Below are positions 22,401-33,497 of a stretch of DNA of 64,000 nt, one piece after another. Position 1 is the first letter of the stretch; every line of letters starts with the position of its first letter. The position numbers and the translations under genes were made by a program. The stretch comes from Synaphobranchus kaupii (Eukaryota > Chordata > Actinopteri > Anguilliformes > Synaphobranchidae). The notes beneath the pieces are model-generated. The model was not told the origin of the DNA. It made no database searches and was given only the letters and a program-made list of their open reading frames with translations. The stretch is taken from assembly GCA_029718625.1 (NCBI GenBank), contig CM056380.1, forward strand, positions 113,074,818-113,138,817. The letters run 5' to 3'.

Positions 22401-25400
22401 ATAGACCGCAATCTTGCTTGGTATCTCGATAGCGCCAAAGATGAACTGGGTTAGATAGATGTTCAGACCAAATCCTGTAATTTTCAAACTTATTCCGTAA
22501 TAATTGAAGACAACTCCAAACCTATAACGACAAATAAAAGGTAGACTTTTATTACATACAGTTGTAAAATGATACCCCTGGGAATGGGGTGTGGCCATAC
22601 CATCTTGCAAAATAATGTCACATTAATAGCGAACAGTTCTTTTTTTTAAAATAATAAAATAAATTTAAAAAAATATTTTTCCTGTTTTCTCCCAATTTGG
22701 TATCATATGGTATTCAAATCCCTGTCTAGCAACCGCTTCAGAATTTCGCTGGGGCACAACCCCGTCAGCCGGTCGTAGGAAGGAGGGCGCCACGTCCTCT
22801 TCAGGGCGCGACTCCTCGGGCTCCTGACCGCGATTCCAATTCGATTGGGGGCCCTCCTTCCCTCCCCCCCCGCCCCACCCTGGGAGCGGCTGCTAATAGC
22901 CGCTCCCTCAAGATGCCGGCCACGCTCGGATCTGGTGGGTCCAGGGGCGCGAACCCCTTATCCTCGGTGCGCAACTGCACCGACTCAAGGTTGGTGCTTT
23001 TACCGCTGCACCACCGTGGCACTCCAAACTCATTCGGTTCTATTTTATTGTTCATGTATGGTACTTTCCAAACTGGAAAGTGATACATTGCCACCTAAAC
23101 TGAACCCCCCCCCCCCCCCCCCCAACCCCCCACCTGGTATCTCAGACACACTTACCATACGATCCCAGTGCATATAGCCAGTTTCCTTATATTTGGTGTT
23201 CTCACCAGATCGAGAAATGTGTACTTTTTACTTTTGTCCTCGACTATCACAACACTAGAAAGATTCTGAATGTGAAATAAGAGTGACATCATGCAGCAAT
23301 TCAAAACATCCTGTCATAGAGTTTAAAAACAATCGGTATTCAATTGCAATGACTTTTTCTTAGCCTTCAATGTTTATAATAAAGGGAAAACACTAGCAAG
23401 CCAGTGATAGAATTAACTCTTATTATGATTAATTACACTACATGGCCAAAAGTATATGGACACCTGCTCATCCAACATCTCATTCCAAAATCATGGGCAT
23501 TAATATGGAATTGGTCCCCCCTTTGCTGCTATAACAGCCTTCACTCTCCTGGGAAGGCTTCCCACTAGATGTTGGAACATTGCTGTGTGGATTTGCTTCC
23601 GTTCAGTCGGAAGAGCATATGTGAGGTCGGGCACTGATGTTCAGTGATTAGGCCTGGCGTGCAGTCAACTTTCCAATTGATCCCAAAGGTGTTCGATGGG
23701 GTTGAGGTTAGGGCTCTGTGCAGGCCAGTCAAGATCTCGACAGACCACACTGATCTCGACAAACCATTTCTGTACGGACCTCGCTCTGTGCCCGGGGACA
23801 TTGTCATTATGAAACAGGGAAGGGCCTTCCACCAAACTGTTGCCACAAAGTTGCAAGCACAGAACCGTTGAGAATGTCATAACATGCAGTTGCGTTAAGA
23901 TTTGCCTTTACTTGAACTAAGGGGCCTAGCCTGAACCATGAAAAACAGCCACAGACTAAGGGTTGTCCAGATACTTTTGGCTATATAGTGTACACACACA
24001 CCATATAGTGTACATTGAGTCAATGAGCCATTGATTTTACTGTAAAACGGCATGTTACCTCCGGCTTAATTGTTGACATGAACTCCATTCTGTTATTCAT
24101 TTCAGCGCACTTCTCCAAGTACATGTGAGCTTTCTTAACCTGTCCATTGGCCATCAGCCACCTTGCAGATTCTGGGAGCCACCTGAAATATCATCATCCA
24201 CATATAAAAACTACCACTGAAACATTTAATAACCAATTTTTCTCAAGTGTAAATTTGGTTGTTATTCAATGTTTCAGTACTATCTTTGATCAACATTGAC
24301 ATTTTAAGATATGCAATAGTAACTTAAAAGTCTGCTTTTAATACAATATATAACTTATTCAATGTGGTAAACATTAATTAATAAGTAGGCAATCACACCA
24401 TTCCGGTTTATATTGTAAATTGCTTATTGTCACTTACCACCACAAAATAAGAGACAAAAACAGGGGGGAAGTAGTCGCAACCACAAGCCATCTCCAGTCT
24501 TTTACAAAATATGCGATCCCAGAGAGCATTATGTTTCCTACAGTCCAATCCAAGCCCACAAAAACTCCGCAAAAAGTCCTGTGCTTGACTTCACACCACT
24601 CAACACCTGTGAGAATATAAACAAATACACAGCTTCTCCTTCATATTGAGTTACTATAGGGATTACTAGTGATACTGTGCATATAAAGACCTGGGCAGTC
24701 ATAATTTTCAGTGAGTCTCAATAACGAACAGTCAAGTAAGTAATCGAACAGTCAAGCCGTATATGGCAGACTGCATTTGACCCCTGGCCCGCCAGTTGAA
24801 TAGCCCTTTGATACTTATGGTATATGGCATAGTTTAAATGTTCAAGCAACTGAGTGCTTCAAGTTTGGCTGATAGAGAATTACCTGAAATTTTACTGATA
24901 ATCTTTGTATTTAATGAATATACTTATGGCTAAATTTGAGCAAAACGTTTTTGTGTTTTTACATTTTGTTCTCTTAAAACAATAATTTCATGTAGCTGAA
25001 AACATTATAACGCTATAAACCACCAAATGGCAGGATAATTTTACACTGGCATCCTGCAGAGCAATGTAAAATCAGTTACTGCTCCCAATTTAACCCACGG
25101 CAAATCATAAAATTTCCACGTCTGTGGAATTTCTTCTTTAGGCTACTTTACAAAGTAAAGAAGAAATTCTCTAGAAACATAGAACATAAATTTGTTGTGC
25201 TTACTCAGGACAATGGAAATAATGCTTATTCCTGACATGGAAAATCCAGTAAAAAATCTCATAATTACAAACATTACATAAGATGTTGTGAGACTACTGG
25301 CCAGTCCAAAAGTTATTGATGACAAGTATGCGACCAATAGCATGCTCTTCCGGCCAAACCTAGAGGAAACAAACATCGTCATTACACAGAATATATCACA

Positions 25401-28400
25401 CATATAGCCTACCAGCATGTACTTTCAACAAAGTTTATATTTGGACCTGCAATTAAATTAAGTATCGCCAGGAAAAAACGTGATCGTGCAAGTCTAAACA
25501 TTGTATTTGAAATGTATTTTGTTTTGCTGATTGCAACCAGCCACAAAAAATGTGCTTTTTTTTCCCGTAATTTCTCCCAAATTTTAGTTGTTGTCAATTC
25601 CCAGTCCTAGTAGGACACCTCACATATGACATCACCACTATCTTGAATGGCGAAGACTAGGCTGTCATGGTTATTGCTGCCTCTGCGATTCCTTTGTTTG
25701 AATTCTCGTTTGGGCGTCATCTCGACGCTCTATCGGATTTTTTTTTTCCGCCTCCGTTCCGGTGTTTGCTTTTCGCCCGACAATTATTTCCCACACCTGT
25801 GCGGTGTTTCCGCCGGCTATAAATGCTCAGGACTTCCGCATTTCCGCACTTCAATATTGTCCGTTGTTATGTTGACAACGAAGTCGGTAAAGGTCTAGGA
25901 TTGTCGGTCTCTGGTTGGTCTTAATAGAGAACGCAGCAAGTCTGTTTAAAAGAATATCAAAAATAGGGTTAGATAGGTGAGAGAAGAACGAACCTATCTT
26001 ATTCTACTTCTTTGTTTTGGCTGCCTGGTATTGTTTTCTCTACTGAGTTTTAAGATAGAGGTTCGCTATTTTCTTTCTTTCCTTTTCCCGTTTTCTTCGG
26101 GTCTTTATTTTTTTTTGTTTATTTCTTTTGGTTGGCTTATTATTCTCGCTGTTTATTCGAGATTCGCCTCCTTTTGAGGTTGGTTATTATTTTGGCTTGA
26201 GTCAGGGAGGTTTTGTTCCCTATCTTTTGTTTTACTCCTTTCCCTGCGGTTAGTTTTCCGTTTCTGTGGCGAGTTTGTGTTTAACTCGCTTTCTGAATCC
26301 CTGTTAGTTGCGTTTGGTTCTCCGAAACAAAAGAAAATACTCCAAACATTACAGAATATTGAAGTCATTATGGAGAGACCAGCGAAAGATACAGAAGCAC
26401 AAAGAACACTAGCCAGCCAGGGCGCTACAGGGGCTACTTTAGAGGAGACAATCCTTGCCTTGCAAACTCAACAAAGTCAGTTAGTGGAGCAAGTTCAGAG
26501 CCAGGGGGAATGTCTACAGAGACTCACAGAGAGTCTGTATAGACTCACTACTTCAGCCAATCCTCCTCCAGTGACCCCAGCACAAGCACCTCCCGTTCCC
26601 ATGCCACGTACACTTAGAGAACCCAAACTCCGGTTACCTCCTCGTTATGGAGGAGAACCGGGGAAATTCCGCCCATTTCTCACGCAGTGTTTGATTTTCT
26701 TTCAAGCGCAGCCCTCTCGCTTTTCCACACCAGAAGCCCGGGTTGCGTTTATATTATCACTGCTAGAGAGACGGGCTCTCGCTTGGGCTGATCCCCTGAT
26801 TAGGTCCAACGCCCCTGTCATACGTGACTCGGTCCAACTGATGAGGGAGATGCAGATTGTCTTTGACCATGAGGTCTCTGGCGAAGAGGCAGCTAGAGAG
26901 TTGACTAGTTTGCGCCAGGGTTCTGACACAGTGGCCTCTTTTGCCATTACGTTTCGAGCACTAGCTGGGGAGACAGGATGGCCTGACGGGCCACTTAAAT
27001 CTTTATTTCAACAGGCATTGTCCAAATCAATAAAAGACGCCCTAGCCATGCTCGAACCGCCTGCCACGTTCAGTGACCTGGTCACGACGGCTATACGCCT
27101 AGACAACCGGATCAGGGAACGTGAGCGTGAAGGGAGAAACTATGCTCCCCTGCATAAATCAGCATTCTCTGTAGGAGCTCCACCCAGTTCTCCCACCCAA
27201 CCCTCCGCGGGTCAGGAGGAGCCCATGCAGGTGGATGGGTCATCTTTCCACAGATCCAAGTCAGTCAAACCCCGGGTGGTCTGGTGTTATTATTGCAAAC
27301 GCAAGGGGCATATAAAGGAACAATGTCCTAAGTTGGCGGGAAACGAGGGGTCTCACTAGGGAGACCGAGGTCCCCAGTGAGACTAAATAGCACTCATTCT
27401 CGGACCCTGTTACCTGTCCAATTGTGTTGGGGAGGGCGCTCTGTGAGGGTAACCGCCTTTATTGATTCTGGAGCTGTGGAATCATTTATCGACGCTAAAT
27501 GGGTTAGGGATCTAAAAATTCCCACACATCGCCTTACCATCTCTCGTCAGGTTACAGCCCTTGATGGTCGGCCTTTAGGTTCCGGGGTCATTAAAGAGAG
27601 GACTGGTACATTGGAGATGTGCATCCCTCTTCGGGATCACTCGGAGAGGATAAGATTATTTTTAATTGATTCACCGTCATACCCATTAGTGTTAGGACAT
27701 TCATGGCTTGGGCTACATGATCCTCATATTAGTTGGGGTCGAGATGGAGATCCCATTCACCAATGGGGTTCCCAGTGTCACGCGCATGGTCATACTACTG
27801 CCTATCCTTCGTCAGGCTTCGTTCCTGATCTTTCCGATCTCAGTTCTGAGAGTGAGTCAGAGGAGGCAGAGTTTTCTCCCGACCAGGATAATTCTTCTAT
27901 GAGTAGAGAGGAGAGTCTATGCTGGGACCCCTTTGCGGAGGGCCGTCCCATGGAGGAGGATGACACTTCGGTTTCCGATTTTAACTGGGACAGGTCATTT
28001 GACGCTACTTCCGAGAATCCTGATGTAGTAGGGGCGCTTGAGTTTGAGCTTGCCACAGCTGTTCCGGTGGATTATTCGGACCTTGCTGAGGTCTTTAGTA
28101 AACAACGCGCTACTAGATTGCCACCACAGAGACCCTACGACTGTGCTATTGAGCTTTACCCGGGGGCTGTTCCTCCCAGGGGCTCACTGTATTCACTATC
28201 GGTTCCAGAGAGTGCAGCCATGAGGGAGTACATAGAGGAGGCTTTGGCTATTGGGTTCATCAGACCTTCTACATCACCAGCAGGTGCTGGGTTCTTTTTT
28301 GTTAAGAAAAAAGACGGAGGTTTGAGGCCCTGCATAGATTATCGAGCCCTAAATGACATTACCATTAAAAACAGGTACCCTCTTCCACTTATGAACTCCG

Positions 28401-31400
28401 CATTTGAGCGCTTACAGGGGGCATCGGTCTTTTCAAAACTCGACCTGCGCAACGCTTACAATCTTGTGCGCATGCGTGAGGGCGATGAGTGGAAGACCGC
28501 TTTTAACACGCATCACGGTCACTACGAATACCTGGTGATGCCTTTCGGTCTCACTAGCGCCCCCTCTGTCTTTCAGGCGCTGGTGAACGATGTTCTGAGA
28601 GAGATGCTGGATAAATTTGTCTTCGTTTACTTAGACAATATTTAAATTTTTTCTCAGGATCTCACTTCTCACATCATTCACGTGAGACAGGTCCTGAAAG
28701 CGCTTCTTGAAGCCCAACTTTTTGTTAAGGCCGAAAAATGCGCTTTCCACACCAGCTCCATTTCTTTCTTGGGTTTTATTGTAGCGGAGGGAAAAGTGCT
28801 GATGGACCCAGAGAAGATCTCTGCGGTAAAAGATTGGCCTACTCCCAATTCGGTGAAGCAGGTTCAACGCTTCTTGGGGTTTGCCAATTTTTATCGGAGG
28901 TTCATTCAGAATTTTAGCACTGTTGTTGCTCCCATTACCTGCCTCACAAAAAAGACATCTCCTGTACGTTTCCAGTGGAATCCTAGGGCGGAGGAAGCTT
29001 TTACCGAGCTTAAGAGGAGGTTCTGTTCCGAACCTATCCTCATAACTCCCAATCCCTCCCTTCCCTTTGTGGTTGACGCCTCTGAGCTGGGGGTTGTGGC
29101 CATTCTCTCCCAACACTCGCCGCTGGATCGCAAACTTCACCCTTGCGCGTTTTTCTCTCGCATTATTACTTCTGCTGAGAGAAATTACGATGTGGGAGAT
29201 CGTGAGCTGTTGGCGGTCAAGATGGCATTAGAGGAATGGCGCCATTGGTTGGAAGGAGCTGAGCATCCCTTCACGGTCTGGACAGACCATAAAAATTTGG
29301 AGTATGTTCAACAGGCTAAAACACGGAACTCACGACAAGCCCGTTGGGCATTGTTTTTCACTAGGTTTAATTTTATTCTGACTTATCGCCCAGGGTCTAA
29401 GAATATTAAACCGGATGCGTTGTCACACATTTTTGACCGGTCTGACAAAGACTCATGTCCTCAGTCTGTGGTTCCCAGTTCTCAAATTGTGGCTCCTGTC
29501 ATGTGGGCTATTGAGGCAGCGGTGCAGAGGGTGTTGCTTTCCAATCCCGGCCCTGGTGGGGGTCCCCCTCAGTACCTGTTTGTTCCTTCCCAGTTGCGAT
29601 CTCGGGTTCTCCAGTGGGGACACTCCTCCCAATTAGTGGCCCATCCGGGCATTCACTGCACTAAGGAGTTCATTTCCCGTCGGTTTTGGTGGCCCAAACC
29701 CGAGAGCGACATGCGGGAGTTTGTCGCCGCTTGTTCCACTTGCGCCCGTAACAAGGGTTCGCGGCTTTCCCCCTCGGGTCTTTTACGCCCTCTTTCAGTC
29801 CCCAGCTGGCCCTGGAGTCACATAGCTCTCGATTTTGTGACCGGTCTGCCGCCGTCCCATGGGAACACCGTTATCTTGGTGGTGGTGGATCGGTTCTTTA
29901 AGGCGGCTCACTTTGTCGCTCTGCCCAAACTGCCATCCACTCCAGAGACTGCTCAGTTAATGGTAGAGCACATTTTTAGAGTACACGGTCTTCCCCTTGA
30001 TGTGGTGTCGGACCGTGGTCCGCAGTTCGCCGCAAAATTCTGGCGCTCCTTTTGTACTCAGCTGGGGGCATCGGTCAGTCTTTCATCCGGGTTTCATCCC
30101 GAGACCAACGGACAGACTGAACGTACTAACCAGAGTATGGAGAGCACCCTTCGGTGTCTAGCTGCGTCCAATCCCACGTCCTGGAGTCGTCATCTTGCCT
30201 GGGCCGAATACGCTCATAACACCCTGTGTAACGCGTCCACGGGTCTCTCTCCCTTTGAGGCTCAGTTAGGTTACTTACCTCCCCTATTTCCTGAGCTGGA
30301 GAGAGATACAGAGGTTCCTTCCACCGCTTCCTTCGTTCGTAGGTGTCGAGCAGTTTGGAGACACGTGCGTTCCTCTCTACTACGCGCTTCGGCTAGGCAG
30401 AAGGCGGTGGCCGACAGGCGTCGTCGTCCTGCTCCTTCCTACCGGGTGGGACAACGAGTGTGGCTTTCCACACGAGACCTCTCGCTGCGAGTTGAATCTC
30501 GGAAACTCGCGCCGCGGTACGTGGGTCTCTTCAAGATAATCCCCAAAATGAACCCGGTTACTGTGCGCCTCCAGTTGCCTTCCTCCATGCGTATCCATCC
30601 TACCTTCCCACCTGAAGCCTGTGCTCATTAGCACACTCGCTCCAGCTGATAAACTGCCGCCTCCTCCCCGGTTCGTGGAGGGAGGTACGGTATATACCGT
30701 TTGGCGTATTCTGGCTGAGAGGCGTGTGGGCAGAGGTTATCAGTTTTTGGCAGACTGGGAGGGTTATGGCCCGGAGGAGCGTTGCTGGGTTCCCTCAAGG
30801 AACATTTTGGATCATACTCTAATTAGAGATTTTCGTAGGGGCAGGGCTGAGGGATCGCCTGGAGCCGTCCCTTAGAAGGGGGTTCCTGTCATGGTTATTG
30901 CTGCCTCTGCGATTCCTTTGTTTGAATTCTCGTTTGGGCGTCATCTCGACGCTCTATTTGATTTTTTTTTCCGGCTCCGTTCCGGTGTTTGCTTTTCGCC
31001 CGACAATTATTTCCCACACCTGTGCGGTGTTTCCGCCGACTATAAATGCTCAGGACTTCCGCATTTCCGCACATTTCCGTTTAAAATAATATCAAAGATA
31101 GGGTTAGATAGGTGAGAGAAGAACGAACCTATCTTATTCTCCTTCTTTGTTTTGGCTGCCTGGTATCGTTTTGTTTTAAACTCGTTTTCTCTTCTGAGTT
31201 TTAAGATACAGGTTCGCCATTTTCTTTCTTTCCTTTTCCCGTTTTCTTCGGGTCTTTATTATTTTTTTGTTTATTTCTTTTGGTTGGCTTATTATTCTCA
31301 CTGTTTATTCGAGATTCGCCTCCTTTTGAGGTTGGTTATTATTTTGGCTTGAGTGAGGGAGGGTTTGTTCCCTATCCAGGCACAACTCCACATTGCCAAA

Positions 31401-32292
31401 AGTCGCTGTAGAATGATGAAGGAGAGAATCGTTAACCGCGTTAAAAAAAGACAACACCACACGCTTAGTTTATAGTCACGTCACATGGATTTTTACCTGT
31501 CACTGAGAACGCCGAACACTGCCGCTCCGATCATCACGCCGATGAAGAAAATGGTGGCCGTGGCCCTGTTCATCCTTTTCCGATCACACACCAGGTTCCA
31601 CTTTCAAAAAATAAATGTAAAGAAATATTAACTTAACGCCAAAGGCACAGTGCCTGCAATACAGTTACAGGTAGAATTCAGTCAATGAACAGAGAAGAAG
31701 ATAGGACAAAAAACAATTATCAGTTATCACGGTCATCACCATCATCATCTTCACCAACATCCTTCCATTTTTGCACGCTTCCAACCCCCCCAATGAAAGT
31801 GGCTCTTACTGTGTTTGGGTGACAAAAGACTGAATCCTGGAAATGAATCACTCGCGTTAATGAGCCTCCTGTGCCTCTTGGTGATGCACACATCTGTCAT
31901 GCCAAATGCATGATATCATGGTAATATAAATCTGAAATATTTATATAAAATTAGTTACTTATAATAACGAAGCAAACTTTTGGGTAAACTTAGTTAGCTA
32001 ACACCGTTAACAACGTCAGCTAAGTGATTGACAGGAACGGAGTTCGGTTGCCTAGCAACAGCAAAAAAGACGCTTCCAACTGCTTTTTCAGAGTAGGCTT
32101 TTGTAAAATCTAGACAGACAGTGCTCCTCACGTTTTCAAGCCAACAAAGCGCGTCCGGTGTGATCGCGGCCTAAGGCGTCAAATTTGTTCTTCTTAAGAC
32201 GTCCATTTTGAACGTCTTAAGGCGTTTGGACCATTAATTTACCACACAGAAATCTACAACAGAATAAATGTATAAATCTATGTCAGAATTAT

Positions 32293-32357
<65 letters not shown>

Positions 32358-32808
32358 GTAATTCATAATTTCGTGGATAAGGAAGCTAAAGAGCTAAATG
32401 GGAAATTTCACGCACGCACGCACACAGGACTCCTCTCTCTAAAATAGTTACCCCCAACTTTTTCACGCACCATATCGGTCTCTATCTATAGCTTGAATAT
32501 AAATAACCAGTGGACCGTGCGCGCTATCCATTGGACCTCTCTCGCAGGGTTTCAATTCCTTTCGCGAGCTAACTTCACCTTTCTCGCTGGATAACTGTAT
32601 CACTCTCGCGCAGAAGTGGTTCGTTCGTTTCCTCTCGTGTTTTTCAACCGACTTTTGTCCACAACGGCGCCATTGTCCACAAAATATGGTGTTTAAGGTA
32701 AGGAAGTACCCATTTCTCAGACCTTTCACCTAACATCCATTCATGCAGTCTTGAACCGATGTCAATCGCCAGTCAGACACATACATGTGGATGTGCACAC
32801 ACAGCCAT

Positions 32809-32845
<37 letters not shown>

Positions 32846-33497
32846 CATGCATACACATGCACACGCACGCTCTCACTCCCCCCTCTCTCAGGCCTTATTA
32901 AATGTTGGCATGAAATGATAAATATTAAAGTGATTCCTAGGGCAATAAAATATCAGATCATTAAATAAATCTCTTAACATCCACAAAAAGCATTAATTAT
33001 ACCTAAAATGTGTATACATAAATAAAATGTAAGCACATATCTCACTATGTGTACTTCTCAACCACAGTATGATTTCAGTAGAAGTCACAATGAGAGCAGA
33101 TGGAAGAAAAGTTTACCTCTGTTGCTAAAGTTGAAGAAAAGGTGCTGGTGTCATACACCCATCCATATTGACATGGGACGGCAGGTATCTCAGTAGCGTT
33201 GGAAGAGTTGTACAGCAGGTGGAACTGAGGCTCCCTGAACATCTTACAGGAACTCAGACTCCCATCATCCTGTGCTGGAATACTGACGGTAAGCCGCTGG
33301 TCCTGGGTCAGATTCATAAAGTATTCCCCATCATCCAGACCGCCGATGTCACAGTGGTGATCGGGTACGGCCGCCATGAAGTTATTGAGGAGAAAGTTAA
33401 ACGGTAAAGTGATCCGAGATACGAACTGAAGGAGAACAATCATAAACTGAAATTTTCCAAAACCGTTTACTCCTGCAAGAATATCTTCAAACTCCAT
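19406..33497 (-). CDS. slc22a7: SLC22A7-like organic anion transporter, gene B (complete, 10 exons)
   Basis: A complete carrier gene. Coding exons, 5' to 3': 33497-33117, 31600-31497, 25359-25205, 24606-24438, 24182-24059, 23265-23156, 22521-22307, 21784-21676, 19994-19793, 19483-19406. They total 1,647 nt, giving 548 residues, the usual SLC22 length; all junctions are GT-AG. Expected role: plasma-membrane exchange of small organic anions. Layout: short cytoplasmic start, helix 1, large extracellular loop (about residues 40-127) with Cys and N-glycosylation sites at N62, N97 and N100, MFS signature GVLSDRFGRKS between helices 2 and 3, PESARWL loop, GRRQ loop, [21 protein letters not shown] chose Met 33497 over Met 33518 because it aligns with MKFEDVL of gene C. 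Intron 2 holds a 5.7-kb chromovirus. Confidence 0.93.
19793..19994 (-). CDS. slc22a7: Gene B exon 9
   Basis: 202 nt encoding [19 protein letters not shown] to [10 protein letters not shown]. The donor (GTAAAA) falls five bases earlier than in genes A and C, changing the phase of the last intron; the last exon is in the matching phase. Confidence 0.92.
20053..20222. mobile_element. MITE with about 50-bp inverted ends
   Basis: Ends are inverted copies: TTACTTAGTTAGCTGGATAA (left) and its complement TTATCCAGCTAACTAAGTAA (right), preceded by TACTACGAAG and followed by CTTCGTAGTA. It lies in intron 8 of gene B and interrupts another repeat (CAATCTTATCCA ... GGACAGGCCGACGTGGG). Confidence 0.8.
20223..20400. 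repeat. Interspersed repeat with inverted AAGCAGTTACAC halves
   Basis: Carries CCAACCAAGCAGTTACACAC and, inverted, GTGTAACTGCTTGGTTGGAA about 80 bp later, then GGATAAGGTTGAG matching the CTCAATCTTATCC at 20039 across the MITE. It is a fold-back, hAT-like fish repeat. Confidence 0.6.
20421..20705 (+). mobile_element. MITE, copy 2 (relative of 13207)
   Basis: Second copy of the family at 13207-13500, in intron 8 of gene B, same orientation. It differs by scattered substitutions and short indels, for example GAACGCTTCGAGTAC against GAACGTTTTGAGTAG. Confidence 0.7.
20948..21525. mobile_element. Candidate MITE, about 580 bp
   Basis: The left end GATCACTTATTTCATCCTTA and the complement of the right end (ATCGCTTATTTTCACTCCTT) form an imperfect inverted repeat. 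Subterminal AGGAGCGAGGAACGAGGAGG and AAGGAGCAAGGAAAGGACGC runs face each other's complement. In intron 8 of gene B; no coding capacity. Confidence 0.5.
21676..21784 (-). CDS. slc22a7: Gene B exon 8
   Basis: 109 nt encoding [20 protein letters not shown] and [11 protein letters not shown]. Donor GTAAGT. Confidence 0.92.
22113..22218 (+). mobile_element. tRNA-derived SINE fragment
   Basis: Part of the family at 5866 and 34229: CTTGTAACCAAAAGGTTGCA then ACACTGCCGTTGTACCCTTG and CAAGGTACTTAACCTGA. The head and tail are missing. In intron 7 of gene B. Confidence 0.75.
22307..22521 (-). CDS. slc22a7: Gene B exon 7
   Basis: 215 nt encoding [18 protein letters not shown], helices and [12 protein letters not shown]. 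Donor GTATGT. Confidence 0.92.
22715..23026 (-). mobile_element. Second tRNA-derived SINE family
   Basis: The minus strand reads GCCACGGTGGTGCAGCGGTA (A box) and, about 50 bp on, GGGGTTCGCGCCCC (B box), followed by a GC-rich body of about 200 bp. It differs from the other SINE family. In intron 6 of gene B. Confidence 0.75.
23105..23123 (+). repeat. Poly-C tract, 19 nt
   Basis: On the gene B strand this is a G run about 32 nt inside intron 6, followed by further CCCCC blocks. Confidence 0.95.
23156..23265 (-). CDS. slc22a7: Gene B exon 6
   Basis: 110 nt encoding [29 protein letters not shown] and CTGIVW. About 32 nt past its donor the transcript has a 19-nt G run (23123-23105). Confidence 0.9.
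23436..23990. mobile_element. Non-autonomous Tc1-like transposon (555 bp)
   Basis: TA-flanked, with inverted ends CACTACATGGCCAAAAGTAT and the complement of ATACTTTTGGCTATATAGTG. The minus strand keeps transposase scraps ([26 protein letters not shown]) with the third catalytic Glu but no continuous frame. In intron 5 of gene B. Confidence 0.88.
24059..24182 (-). CDS. slc22a7: Gene B exon 5
   Basis: 124 nt encoding [20 protein letters not shown] and the intracellular loop to TIKPE. Donor GTAACA. Confidence 0.92.
24438..24606 (-). CDS. slc22a7: Gene B exon 4
   Basis: 169 nt encoding [14 protein letters not shown], helices 5-6 around VKDWRW. This is one of the most divergent exons between B and C (about half of residues differ). 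Confidence 0.92.
25205..25359 (-). CDS. slc22a7: Gene B exon 3
   Basis: 155 nt encoding [14 protein letters not shown], helices 3-4 and GISIISIVL, ending in a split Ser codon (A|GT). Donor GTAAGC. Confidence 0.92.
25663..26224 (+). repeat. 5' LTR of the chromovirus
   Basis: 562 bp, starting TGTCATGGTTATTGCTGCCT and containing TATAAATGCTCAGG as a TATA-like element (about 25817). It matches the 3' LTR except for about 85 bp present only here (about 25850-25945) and a 16-bp stretch present only in the 3' LTR. Confidence 0.92.
26277..27359 (+). CDS. Chromovirus Gag
   Basis: Open frame of 360 codons; the likely start is Met at 26370 ([14 protein letters not shown]), as upstream residues read as leader. 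A glutamine-rich coiled-coil-like N-terminus ([20 protein letters not shown]) is followed by a Pro-rich linker, the capsid-like core with [14 protein letters not shown], and a CX2CX4HX4C knuckle ([14 protein letters not shown]) at the end. No internal stop. It forms the particle that packages retrotransposon RNA. Confidence 0.92.
   Translation: MFNSLSESLLVAFGSPKQKKILQTLQNIEVIMERPAKDTEAQRTLASQGATGATLEETILALQTQQSQLVEQVQSQGECLQRLTESLYRLTTSANPPPVTPAQAPPVPMPRTLREPKLRLPPRYGGEPGKFRPFLTQCLIFFQAQPSRFSTPEARVAFILSLLERRALAWADPLIRSNAPVIRDSVQLMREMQIVFDHEVSGEEAARELTSLRQGSDTVASFAITFRALAGETGWPDGPLKSLFQQALSKSIKDALAMLEPPATFSDLVTTAIRLDNRIREREREGRNYAPLHKSAFSVGAPPSSPTQPSAGQEEPMQVDGSSFHRSKSVKPRVVWCYYCKRKGHIKEQCPKLAGNEGSH
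27377..28645 (+). pseudogene. Chromovirus Pol, protease and first half of RT (broken)
   Basis: 422 codons. Protease active site FIDSGA near residues 28-33; an acidic linker; RT with PLPLMNSAF, motif [13 protein letters not shown], motif [14 protein letters not shown]. The frame stops at 28643-28645 within the catalytic box: the sequence reads YLDNI then TAA, so the second Asp of the YxDD pair is Asn and the next residue is a stop. The polymerase cannot be functional from this copy. Confidence 0.92.
28646..30631 (+). pseudogene. Chromovirus Pol, RT thumb, RNase H and integrase
   Basis: Open after the stop, about 650 codons. RT connection ([16 protein letters not shown]), RNase H ([35 protein letters not shown]), integrase HHCC zinc domain (HPGIHCTKE...CSTCARNK) and DDE core ([30 protein letters not shown]). 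The frame runs off about 30610, after HPTFP, where a few bases are missing relative to the family; the chromodomain continues in another frame. Confidence 0.92.
30621..30875 (+). pseudogene. Chromovirus chromodomain (frameshifted from Pol)
   Basis: 84-codon frame with a chromodomain: [20 protein letters not shown] then [20 protein letters not shown], ending PGAVP. In chromoviruses this end of integrase directs insertion to marked chromatin. It lacks its own expression start because it is normally the end of Pol. Confidence 0.9.
30897..31376 (+). repeat. 3' LTR of the chromovirus
   Basis: 480 bp, preceded by the purine tract AGAAGGGGG (30885-30893). Starts TGTCATGG like the 5' LTR and ends TTCCCTATC. 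Shorter than its partner through one internal deletion of about 85 bp. Confidence 0.92.
31497..31600 (-). CDS. slc22a7: Gene B exon 2
   Basis: 104 nt encoding [11 protein letters not shown], helix 2 and GVLSDR, the first half of the MFS signature. It lies 120 bp beyond the end of the inserted chromovirus. Confidence 0.92.
31985..32175 (-). mobile_element. Copy of the 14626 element family
   Basis: Inverted relative of 14626-14780, ending GCGTCCGGTGTGATCGCGGC at its terminus. It lies in intron 1 of gene B and contains GTTGCCTAGCAAC, also present in the other copy. Confidence 0.75.
32296..32355. repeat. (TA)n microsatellite
   Basis: About 30 uninterrupted TA units in intron 1 of gene B. Confidence 0.97.
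32810..32842 (+). repeat. (CA)n microsatellite
   Basis: About 16 CA units, followed by ATGCATGCATAC. In intron 1 of gene B. Confidence 0.95.
33117..33497 (-). CDS. slc22a7: Gene B exon 1
   Basis: 381 nt, 127 codons: [17 protein letters not shown], helix 1, then the extracellular loop ([31 protein letters not shown]). The loop portion is about 96% identical in DNA to gene C, whereas the first 38 codons differ in about half of residues. Donor GTAAAC. Confidence 0.93.

Larger units (their letters stand above)
25663..31376 (+). mobile_element. Ty3/Gypsy chromovirus-type LTR retrotransposon
   Basis: 5.7 kb, antisense within intron 2 of gene B. Parts in order: 5' LTR (25663-26224), Gag, protease-RT-RNase H-integrase, chromodomain, polypurine tract, 3' LTR (30897-31376). 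LTRs begin TGTCATGG. Flanks are TAGGC and CAGGC (four of five bases match), consistent with an aged 5-bp target duplication. The C-terminal chromodomain places it with chromoviruses such as Sushi-ichi (known lineage). At least two breaks in pol make this copy non-autonomous. Confidence 0.93.
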
